From: Dicaeum eximium
Lineage: Eukaryota > Chordata > Aves > Passeriformes > Dicaeidae
Assembly (NCBI GenBank): GCA_013396995.1
Contig: VWZP01005528.1
Location: 496,001 to 560,000, forward strand
Reading direction: 5' to 3'
DNA: 64,000 bases
Shown piece after piece: positions 1 through 10,900 of this stretch; position 1 is the first letter of the stretch, and each line of letters begins with the position of its first letter. The notes beneath the pieces were generated by a model that was not told the DNA's origin, did not search any database, and worked only from the letters and a program-made list of their open reading frames with translations. The position numbers and the translations under genes are program-made.

Positions 1-168
1 AGACATTAAAATCTGACTCGTAAACATTTTGCACTTAAGCAAAAAAGTTAGTTACCTTTGATCACATGCTGTTCCTCAGCTGCTTTGTGCTCTGTTTGAG
101 TTTATGTAATGTGTGGATTGTGCTGGCCAGCTGTACAAAAAGGTTAATTTAGTGTTCCTCTGTTTAAG

Positions 169-2889
169 GACCTGAGCGTAGAAGTGTAGAAATTGATGAG
201 AAGAACAAAACCATCACAGCCTACCACGAGTCCGGACACGCAATCATTGCCTATTACACCAAGGATGCGATGCCCATCAACAAGGCCACCATCATGACAC
301 GAGGAACAACACTGGGACATGTGAGTGTGTCTTCATACAGCTTTTTTAGTATTTTTAAATTTTATTTAGTTTATTAATACTTCTTTATTTAGTTTTTTTT
401 ATGTTGGTTTAGTGGTGCAGAGGAATTTTTAATGATGCTATTTGTTGTGATTATGTTAATGAATATTGGAGTCTTGAAATACTCAGTTTTGAGCAGTCTC
501 TTGGAAAACCTCATCTTTTCATTGGAAAACCTCATCTTCTTTTATGAAGTAATGTCATTTTGAGATTACTTCAGTACTTCTTCAGTTTTTGTTACCTGAC
601 CACAGTTCTGTATCTTACAGGTATCTTTGCTCCCAGAAAATGACAGATGGAGTGAAACTAGATCCCAGTTGCTCGCACAGATGGATGTTTGTATGGGAGG
701 AAGAGTAGCAGAAGAGCTCATATTTGGAAGTGATCACATCACAACAGGTCAGCTAATTGGTAGTTAAGAGTTTTTGATCAAAGGTATGGACTGGCATGTT
801 TAATGTGGTTTCAGTAATACAACTTAGATCTGTTTGCTCTCTAGGTGCTTCCAGTGATTTTGATAATGCTACTAAAATTGCAAAACTGATGGTGACTCGA
901 TTTGGAATGAGTGAGAAGGTAGTATCATCAATCCTTTAATATTTATATGGAGCAAAACCAAGTTCTCTTCTCTAGCTAAAGCCTATTTGTCTGTCAGTGA
1001 TTTCTGAGATTAGGGTAAGTAATTATCACAAAAAGAGTAAGCCTTATGACCTGGTCTGTTATAGAGAGCTCAACTAGAAAATCTGTATATTTGACAGTTA
1101 AAAAAATTACATTTCAGGGTTTTCACTTCAAAATTGCCTTGAAAACTACTAATGTCTTCAGGAAATAGTTATAATAAAGGCAGACATTTTGGAATTGAGG
1201 ATAATTCTGAGTCTGGGAGGGCAAAGGGGGTAAAAACAGTGAGTTTTCTAGACTTGCTGTAGAAGCTTCTTTAGTCAGGTCAGAAAGCACGTAATTACAA
1301 TCTGTACTGTCACCTATTGAAACAGAATTCTGCAGTAACTACATAGTTGATGAATAGGCTTCTTGTTCTGCTTCTGCTTAAAGCACTTCAGCAGGCATTT
1401 GACTCATGATTTTGTTTGGATGCAGAACCAATACGTGCTAAAACTTGTAGAGAATTTTATGTGTATAAGTGCAACAGTAGCAAGATAAAGATGTTTTGTT
1501 GTTTAGCTTGGTGTTATGACCTACACTGATACCGGGAAAGTCAGCCCTGAAACCCAGTCTGCAATTGAACAGGAAGTGAGGACGCTTCTACGGGTAAGAG
1601 CCTCTCCCCCTCCACTCTCAGACTTCTGAGATGAACTGAACACCTGCTTGCTTGATTAATTCATTTAAGTAATGTGCACTGGTGAAAATACACAAGTGGA
1701 TGGAAGTATTCCCAAGTATTTAATGAAGCTGCAACTTTGAATCTCTGCATATCAAAACTAGTTGGTGACTGTCATGCACAAGTAGAGTAAATCAAGTTGG
1801 TGGTGTTGGGCTCTTCAATATATTCTTTAACACTTCTCTTATATTTGGTCAGGATTTGTATTTTTCCTATTCAATTCACAGGAAAATTTTTATAGTGGGG
1901 TTTGGCTACAAATTGTTTTAGAACAGATATGGATGTTTTATGTTATCTTCACTTTTCATAACTCCCAAGATAAGTAATTTTGTATAAAATCACAGGAATG
2001 ACCGTATCAGGTCAGAGTGTTGCCTTCGGTATCCTGTTCCTCACAGTGATCAGTGTCAGATGCTTTGGGAAATTTGTAACATTTGATAATTGCTTAACTT
2101 CCTGATCACTGTCCTGGTAATCTGACTTAGTTTGGTATAGCCAGGAGAATGACTTGTAACATTTAAATGCATAATACTTGCGCAGTTGTTATTTTTGAAC
2201 TGACTTGGCCTTTTGAGAACTGCCAAGGTAGAACTAAAAGTTGAAGCTGATAATGCTGGCAGTGTGCATCTATTTGCAGCAACTGGTGACTTTCAGTAGT
2301 TGGTAGCTTTCAGCTTTCTAAATCTACATAGTATTTTGAGTTTCATAAATACTAAAAATGCTAGTCTTTGAGGAGCAGTCTGTGAATGTTGTAGCTTTGC
2401 TCATAGTGCAAAAAAATTGTTATAAAAATCAGGAAATTTTCAAATCTAGTAAGTCTTTTCTAAGTCATATGTAACAATACTAAGGTTTGTCTCAGGATTT
2501 TGTTTTTAGCCCTACTTGTGCAAAATGCACAGGTGGCATAAAGTGTTTGGTTGTTTTTCATTAATTATTCCAACTGTATTTTAAAGGTTTGTGAACCAGG
2601 AGGTGTACTAGCTTTGAAATGTAAGGCACAACTTTAAATGTTTGTCTCAAGCTGTGTTTACCTGGAAACAGTTTTTAAAGTGGAATCTTGCTGTTGTTTT
2701 AGTTGTAAAGTCTTAAAATCTCCTTTTACATTTTCTTTAAATTAGGACTCCACTGAGCGAGCAAAGAACATCCTGAAGACTCATGCAAAAGAACACAAGA
2801 ATTTAGCAGAAGCTTTATTGAAATATGAGACTTTGGATGCCAAAGAAATCCAAATTGTTCTAGAGGGGAAAAAACTAGAAGTAAGATGA
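169..2889 (+). CDS. YME1L1: YME1L1, mitochondrial i-AAA protease, last five coding exons (5' part lies left of the window)
   Basis: YME1L1 is the FtsH-type ATP-dependent zinc metalloprotease of the inner mitochondrial membrane. Its active site faces the intermembrane space, where it degrades or processes proteins such as OPA1. Five exons are seen: 169-320, 621-747, 845-918, 1507-1593 and 2746-2889. Each is bounded by AG and GT and the phases agree. The first exon encodes the zinc-binding HESGH motif (first His codon 225-227) inside AYHESGHAIIAYYTKDAMP. Later exons encode MGGRVAEELIFG and ASSDFDNATKIAK, and the protein ends VLEGKKLEVR followed by TGA at 2887-2889. These match the vertebrate protein as I know it. 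The AAA ATPase domain is upstream and not visible. The conserved M-P-R-G motif reads M-T-R-G here. An alternative last splice is possible (see findings). Confidence 0.96.
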
Positions 2890-4660
2890 TAACTTCTGGG
2901 ATATGTAACTGATAATTTGAAGAATGTACATCTAGCAATGCAGTAGTCTTATGCAGCATAGCCTTTTTTTCTCTTCCTGATGTGTGTATGGCATTAGTGT
3001 CACTTTAATATTAGTCTGTCTCTTGTGAGCTTCTGTTACTCATCTATTTGTTGTGTCTCATCAGAATAAGACACAAAATAAAGCAAGTTCCTCATCCTCT
3101 GCTCCTTATACTCTTCGCACAAGAAGTTATTGGGAAGGATAAATCTCAGGGTTGAATTCAGAATTTTGATTCAATCAAATGTGTTGAAGCTGAGCAGAAA
3201 AACATGCAGATCCACTGCTGTGTGTTGGCACAGCTTCCTGGGCCATGCTGCTACGTGTGTGTTTGAAGTGATACCCCACAATATGTGCTCTGGGATGTGT
3301 TATGGGGAGTGACAGACAGAGATGTAAAGCAGTAGTATGTCATGTAGCTATTGCTCATACTCTATTTGAGGTTAGAGACCACTATTAAACACTTCTTATT
3401 TAGAAGAGTAACAAAACATCTCAAAGCATGAACAAGCTACACTGTGGGAGCATCATGCTAGACAGAAATGTTAGTGGTCATGTTTCCAGTACTCTTGGGG
3501 TTAAAATACACACATGTATGGCTGGGAGAGAAATTTTAATGTAAAAACAACAGGCTAAATGTGTCTAAGCCTCTTTAGACCATGTTTTGGGTAGAACCAT
3601 AGCAGGGATAAGAGAAATACCTTCGATCTCTGATGTGCTGCTGACAAGTTTCTTAAAATTTTTATTACTGCAGTAGGCAAATTACAGTGCTTTGATGACA
3701 GTGCTTTTACACTGCAGGAGATTCTACAGAACTAGTTTCTATTAATACTATGTATGGGCGTTTGATAATCCAGCAGATAATCTCTTTGAAGAGGACAACA
3801 TTGCTCACTGAAGAGTAACTCAGAAAATGTTTGAGGCATGTGTTGTTTCAAATAAGATCCTCAGTTCTGTTCTGTGGTAGAAGTAGGGAAATAAAACCTT
3901 TTCTTTCAATCCTTAGAGATACCTTGGGAAATTCGAAGAAAATACAAAAAAGGTTTTGAAAACAAGAGCAGTTTCCAATCAAGTGGAAGTGATGGCTAGC
4001 AATTATATGCCAGTATTCCTCTGATCTCATGGAATTGGTTTTTAGGAATAACACATCTTGATCATAATCCTTCTGCACAATCAGTCGTAGTGTTGTGGAA
4101 TTACAAGCTTCTGTTGCAGAGCATGTATTAGCATATTAATGTTGAGGGTTACCATACTTGGACATTAAAATAGTTGGGCTGGTGCCAAGAAATGTGAATG
4201 GAAACTGGTAGCTACACCTAAAATTAGCAGTAACATAGTATTTTAGAATTTTCTGAATGTAATGCTTGATTATAATGTAGTTTTTTTAGTAAGAGCACAT
4301 GCTTTTTTTTCCCCTTTCAAAACAAGATCAACTTTCATTTTGCCTGTTTTTGTCAGCCTACTATAGTGTCATCCCACTCAGCGTGGGAGAACTCCCAAAT
4401 GTTATAAAACAGTATAGGAAATGTCTAGGCTGACTAGTTACAGTTGTACATGTATTTCAGAAATATGCCAACAGAAGCAGAAATATACTGCATATTTGCA
4501 TCTGTTTTGGAGTAATAAAGGTTAATTTTAATTATGCACATTTGTTTTCTTCTTATTCACTGTAAATTGCTATAAAATGTAATACCAAGTTCCCTAGTAT
4601 GTAAATTGAGGTGTATAAAACATTTAAAATTGTAAATAAATCTAAGAATTATGGCAAAAT
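2890..4660 (+). other. YME1L1: YME1L1 3'UTR region
   Basis: This AT-rich stretch follows the YME1L1 stop codon. AATAAA signals occur at 4514-4519 and 4635-4640, and an earlier one lies near 3077. There is no other coding signal. The UTR extent is inferred from the poly(A) hexamers only. A good splice acceptor ends at 3064 and may define an alternative last exon at 3065-3142. Confidence 0.6.
4514..4519 (+). terminator. poly(A) signal AATAAA, candidate end of YME1L1
   Basis: A canonical AATAAA lies in an AT-rich context 1.6 kb past the YME1L1 stop codon. A second copy is at 4635-4640. Which one is used cannot be told from the sequence. Confidence 0.5.
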
Positions 4661-5219
4661 TGCACTCTCTCTAAATGAGATTTCTAGGGAATGTTCTCCC
4701 TAGAAATTCACACTTTTTTTCAATTGCTGCTTCAGTAGTGGGACTTGAAAGGGATCTTTTCCAGCTAAATAATGTGAATTTGCATTTAAGAGAAGCAAAA
4801 AAACTTTTTCTTGTTTGAAGTTACTAAAATCTGTATTGAATGATCTTGTTTGAGGGGGTAAGTCTTTGAAGTCCAACTTACTTCTCTTATTTAAAAGCTT
4901 CTCGCTATATGCATAAGGTAGTACCAAAAAGGAAAAAAAAAAGTGATGTATCATTGGGCCATGAAAGATTATTACAAGATTAGCCATAAAGTGTAAAGAG
5001 TGTCCTTGCTTTCTGGCCAATTTAACAGCACAAGTGTTAATGAAGAGTTTACTGTCATTCCTAGTTGGTTTTGTGCATGTAAACATATGCAGAGTTTCCA
5101 AGCAACTTGTCTGTTGAGGGGTTGGATTTGATTGCTGGTGCTCTTGGGGGCACCTAGGAGCTGGAATTTCTCCTTTCATAATTATTGGGCAGAGATAGGA
5201 GAGCACTGGATTGGGTTTG

Positions 5220-5838
5220 TGTGGCAGGGTTTTTGTAGTGAGGAGCTACATGGGTGGCATCTGGGAGAAGATGCCAGAAGCTTCCCTGTGTCCCATAGAG
5301 CACTGCCAGACAGCTCCAGGAGGACCCACTCCTGTCCAGGGCTTGAGCCCAAGAGCAACTGCAGCCAGAGGGAGAGGAGTGAGCATGTGAGAGAAATAGC
5401 TCTGCAGACACCAAGGTCAGGGAAGCAGATGTGGCAGGGTTAGAGTGAGAGTCCTCCTCGTCCTGGGGAGGGAGGAGCAGCAGAGACAACCTGTGATGAA
5501 CTGACCACAACCCCAGTTCCTGTCCCACCCCCACCCTGCTCTTACCATTTGAGGGGGAGTGGGTAGAGAAAAGTGGAACTGAAGTTAAAAACAGGAAAGA
5601 AGAGGGGTAGGGGAAGAGGTGGTGGTAAGATTTGGTTTTATTTCTGATTTGATTGATGCTAAACTCATTTTCCGGACTCAAAACTGTTTTAGCCATGATG
5701 GTAAGTGGTGAGTGATCTCTCCCTGCCTTCGTCTCAACCCACAGCCCTTCTGCCATGTTTTCGCTGTCCAGCTAAGGAGGGGAGTGATAGAGTGGCTTTG
5801 GTGGGCTCCTGGTGTCCAGCCAGGGTCAACACATCACA
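5220..5838 (+). mobile_element. Solo LTR of an avian endogenous retrovirus, internally shortened
   Basis: The sequence starts TGTGGCAGGGTTT. It continues through a block with AGAAGCTTCCCTGTGTCC-like sequence and a block near 5460-5520 reading GGAGGAGCAGCAGAGACAA. Its U5-like end contains TGAGTGATCTCTCCCTG and GCCAGGGTCAACACATCACA. I recognise this order from a common bird LTR family, although the long GC-rich middle of that family is missing here. No retroviral genes flank it and no clear target-site duplication was found. The 200-codon open frame on the other strand here is fortuitous. Confidence 0.72.
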
Positions 5839-7826
5839 ACCACAAAAGCAGCTTCCAGAAATGAGTCAGAGGGTGAGAATAACCTCAGTTCCCTTTAAGT
5901 AGGAACAGCCTCCTGCTGTTGAAAACAGGACACAGCTGAGTGCTTAGGTAGAATGTTTTCTTTTTAAATACCTCTAAAGTGGTCACAAGCAGGGTGGCAC
6001 ATAAAAATAAGAAAATCAAACTTGGACATAATCCTGAATTTTCTGTATTCCTGAGGCTGGCTTGCCAGAGTTCTACCAGTAAGCTTAATACAAAGAAAAT
6101 GCAAACTTTTAGTGAAAGGCCTGCTCCTTCTGGCTGCTTCTTACTCTCTGATGACCTGAGTCAGCTGAAATGTCAGAGAAGTTTTCTAAATCTTAATCCT
6201 TTAAACTGGCCTTGAAGATAGAGCATTCAAGCCATTCCTAACTTTCTGCTGTATTGATCTGCTTGGAAACTTTGTCTAGAAGCAAAGAGAGCTATTTTTG
6301 CTTCTAAAACATGGCCAAACAACACGATGAGAGATGAGAGTACATGCTTTAAATAGGCTGCTCTCTCTACTTCCCTCAGAAGCAGATTTCCCTTTTTCCA
6401 AACCCAGGACTCATACATGTTTAAGAGGCCTTCCTCTGGCATTGTCCAACATGAGAGCATAAATGGCTGCAACATTTGCCATTAGAGCACTAGCATGGAC
6501 AGTGAAACATTTAATGGGAGAAGTGGGGACTCCAGTGTATGGGGTTGTGCACTCTAGTTCATTTGCTTTTTCCCAAATCTAGCTTTGTGTTTAGTGCCCT
6601 GTCCTGGAAATGTAATCCTGTTGGCTGTAATTCTGAGATTCAGCACGGGGTTTTGACTTTGAGCTCAGGAGTAGATTTCTTCTAAGATTAATATGAGTTT
6701 TCAGTCTTTCACAACTCTTTCAAAAACTGTTCTGGAGGAAACAGAAGGACCCTGCCTTGTCTACTGGGTCTCATGAATGGGGCCAGAAGTCACAGGAAAC
6801 AGAGGCAGACCTTGTCACACTTGCTCAGTAAGAAGAAACCCTCCACGGTAGCAGATTTGGACTGAATGGTTTACTAAGTTCTACACAAATTTTTCCAGGA
6901 TTTTATCACTTACCATCATTCACTTTATTTCCAATGGGTTGTTTGTGATATTGGCAGCAAATCATGAATTGACTTTTACCTATTGTCTTGTCCATACAAG
7001 TTAGAAGGCCACTTCGTGTATTCTTAGTTCTTATTCAGTGAAAGCTCCCCTGCTCTATCAACAGATCACAGGACAAACAGAATGGAATTTATGGGTTTAC
7101 ATTTTTAGGACTGATCTCCTTAAACCTGAGTTGCTTTTTCACTTTGTCTCAAATCAGGCTGTGATTCTCTCTAGGGAATCCTTGCCCTGTCATACCATGG
7201 CACAGAATCTCCCAGGGTGGTTACTCAGGAGGTCCATGCAAGTTCAAGAACCTACAGCACATCCCTTTGCAAACTGCAGCCAACAGAAGCTACACACAAA
7301 CTTCTTAAGGGTACCAGATGTTCAACCTTAGCTAGAAAATGGGACAAGAAAAGGCTTTGAATAGAAAATGGGAGTCAGCTGGGGGTGAGTCTTTCCCAAG
7401 GGTTTCTCGTGCTTAGGAACCTGAGGTTCCTGAAGGCTTACGAGTTATCACATTCTGAGACAGTTCTGACCTCTTGTAATTTTGCTGTAAAACATCCAGA
7501 TTTGAGCCTCTTGGGCAAAAACTGTCTTTCAGCTCAGTATTGGGATGAGTTACAGCACCAAGGCAAACAGGTGGAAAATGCAGTCCAGTGGAAGTTACTC
7601 TTCCTCACTGTGAACATGTGCTGACAAACATGAAATGTAGTCCATTAAGCTGACACAGTGGCCAGTGTTTGTAATAACTTTAATACATTCAGTAATCACA
7701 AAAAAATATTTAAAAACATTAAGATGTTGACACAAAAATGAGAAATGCAAATACAATCTCTAAGTTTTAATTTCTTCTGTTATTTTTCTTATCTGGCTTT
7801 TCTGAAGCCTTTGCTTCCCTGTTGTA
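5839..7826. other. Intergenic, nothing recognised
   Basis: This is unique-looking sequence between the LTR and the PTCHD3 3' end. Open frames are short and show no familiar motif, splice structure or codon bias. No RNA gene was recognised. Confidence 0.5.
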
Positions 7827-7832
7827 TTTATT
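7827..7832 (-). terminator. poly(A) signal for PTCHD3 (TTTATT on +)
   Basis: Reading the minus strand, AATAAA occurs about 110 bases after the PTCHD3 stop codon, in a T-rich (+ strand) tract with further overlapping copies. This is a plausible 3' end for PTCHD3. Confidence 0.5.
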
Positions 7833-7943
7833 TATTTTGTCTTTCATTTTCTTTGTATCTTATATTTCCTGACAGTCATTACAATTGAATCTATGTATAA
7901 TAAATACAAATTATAACACATTAAACTTAGTCACAAACAACCT

Positions 7944-10900
7944 TTATAATTTCTCAAGCTCAAGTTTTTTAGATTTGGTACTGGGTGATCTGCCAAAGTT
8001 TCCAAAAAACGTCAAAAACACTGGAATGAAAACAAGACCATGAAGAGCCCCAAACAAAATAACAAGGAACATGATCTTGAAGAATGTCCTAAAGATGTAG
8101 GTGTTTGCTGCAGCCAGGACAACTACTCCCAATATCGTAGAAATTGCACCTTGTAGTACTGGGTAACCTAGCAGGGACAGAGCTTCAATTGCCCTTTTGT
8201 TGGCTGATGACTCTCCACTCGTAACGAAGGCATAGGAAATATGAGCAGAAAAATCTACTGAAAACCCAATGCAAATTACCAGGTTGATCATGGATATGGA
8301 ATCAAGGTTGACGTTCCAGAACGTCATGAAACCAGCAACGCCGACTATAACAGAGGCTATAGCAAATGTCACCCACAGGCAGCACAAGGGGCTGGGAATG
8401 AGCAGAAGGGACACAACCAGCATGGCCCCAGCAGCAACAACAACGTTCTGAACAGTGTTCTGCACTATGACCAGGTACTGGTCGTAGTAGATGAAGGCTG
8501 GGTGATACACCTTCAGTGGAATGCTGCACTGCTTGGCTGCCTCTCTTAACTGATTGAGGAGATTCTTCTCATCCACAGCTGATGTCACGTTCACTGTCTG
8601 GATGAAGAAACGTGAAGCCTCTATTTCATCCTGAGTCTTGTTTATGTCCCACTCAAAACTGGGAAGAATTCTGAACAGTATAGTTAAGCTATTTAGGAAG
8701 TCAGTCTTACTGTTTATATTTATTGAATACCTTTTGGCAAGTTCTGTGTATACCCTCAGCCATGACTCTGAGTAGTTCTGATCTACATAGGAAATGTTCT
8801 CTAAATTCTGTACACAGCTCTCAATGCCAAGACGGACCGACTCATTCCAGTAATCTACACTCTCAGTAATGACAACCATGACCCTGGGTCCATATGTTGA
8901 GAAGTATTTATCATCATCATCATAGTATGGAATAACGTAGGAGTCATCATTTGCCAGATTTCGGAGATCAATGCCTTCCCTGATCTGAGTACACCCATAA
9001 ACACTGCCACCCAAATATGCTCCATACAGCAACACCATGAGCAGCTTGATCCACTTATTTGTAACAAAAGGGCCATAATACTTTTTAAAGAATGTGCTCA
9101 TTGGATGCTCACCTTCTGGCTGAGATGGCTGCCTAGAACAGCTGCCAATACAGCAAGCATTGTACAAGCAGGAGTTCTCAGCCTGATCCCTACCTACATC
9201 CACACGCATACAAGTCAGCCAGTGTCGGTTCCCTTGCTCTCTTTTGTGATTTAACACCAGAACTGCCCCAAAGAAGGTCATGGTATATACATAGCAGAAG
9301 ACAAAAGCTGTGCCTGTATAGAGGCAAAAAGACCTCACAGATGGAAAAGCAGTCCAGGTGCCAATGAAGAAGGCCAAAACATCCGTCAGAGTGGTGATGG
9401 TCACAGAAAGTGCTGCCTCTGCGTAAGTCTCAGCCAGCAGAGATTCAACACTGGATTTCTCTTTTTTCCTTGAACTTTGTTCCCAGGAAGCAATCATGAT
9501 GAACATGTCATCAACACCAACCCCTGCAAGAGGAGAGACTGTTAACACTGCCCTGCAAACGGCAGCTTCCACCAACACCCAACAGAACTACAACATCAGT
9601 CACATTTCATTCTGCATAAAATCTGAAAAAGGAAGTTGGGCTACTAACACTGCTCAAGCGCTGATGGAATTTACAAGAGAATCTGGAAAACAGATCCTTT
9701 GTGTGTCACTGAAAGTATTAGCTTTCAGCACCTCCTGGTGACCTGATGGGTTGTTGGTCGTTCACCGACTCTGCTGAAGGACTGAGCACACCTACTGCAT
9801 CTCTGACAAGTGTCTTGTAGCTGATCTCCATGTGTCCCCTGATGCAGATGACACAGATTTCAAAGCATCACACACTCTGATGCTCAACTATTCTTATCAC
9901 TGGAAGCATCCCCCATTATCTCTGGAATCTCTTCTTCAGCACAGCAGCAACTTAGATCCATTATGTCTTGTTCTGCCTTCAGAAGGCAGGAAGAGCAGTT
10001 GCTACCACATGGGAGAAGAGTGATTCCAGTTTTCCAGTGGCTTACTTTTTTAATGCTCTTTGCCCTCCACGTCTCCCCAGTTTATCTTCCAGCACATATT
10101 CACGATTCATTATTAATTTTTGTTCACATTTATACTGATGTGCTCACAAATATTACCTGACAGGTCCCTGCGAAAACCTGCCAGGAAGACTGGATCCTGG
10201 GTTTGGGTTTTTGCTAAGATGCCAGAGTAAGTGAGCTGAAGTTCAAAAATGAAGAGCCAATGGGCTTCTCTCACTTCTGCTAACTCCCAAGATTATTATC
10301 TCACACCTTTTAGTATTTTGCCATGTTGTCAAGGGCTCTTCTATTCCCTGAAAATTAATCACACATAAAAAGGGAAAGCAAGGCTACATGAATAGTGGAG
10401 TGAGATTTAGCCAAGCACAGAAGAAGAGATTACGTCATTACCTGCCACCTGAACAGGCAATTGCCAGTAAACATGCAAAGATGAATTAAGCAGCACATCG
10501 AAAGGTACTACTGGATGGCAACGAGCCAGGCTGCTTTGGAAAGCAAGCAGCCTTCAAAGCAAATCCTCTGATGTACTGAGAATTTGTTTGCTTTAACATA
10601 AGGAAGATAAAAGTCTGTGTGTTGTTTCTGAAGATCTGAAGAGACTGGCTTAGGCCCTTTCCCAGGTATATAAAAGGGGCTTTTTGATAGTCAGAGCCAC
10701 TGCAATTGATAAGAAAGCAAAAGTAAATAAAAAATGCATTGGAATTATGCAGGAAACAAAGAAACAATGCCTGCCCAAAGGAGCATTTGCATTGGACATC
10801 TTAGGATGATGCACAGCCTCTGTCAGCCTGGGAGCTCCATGTGTTTTCCTCAGCATGAGGCCAAGCCCAATATCAGATGAATGTATGATATAGGAGACCA

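Noticed and set aside
5154..5756. 200-codon minus-strand frame
   Set aside because: It lies almost wholly in a recognised solo LTR, in a strand and frame without retroviral motifs.
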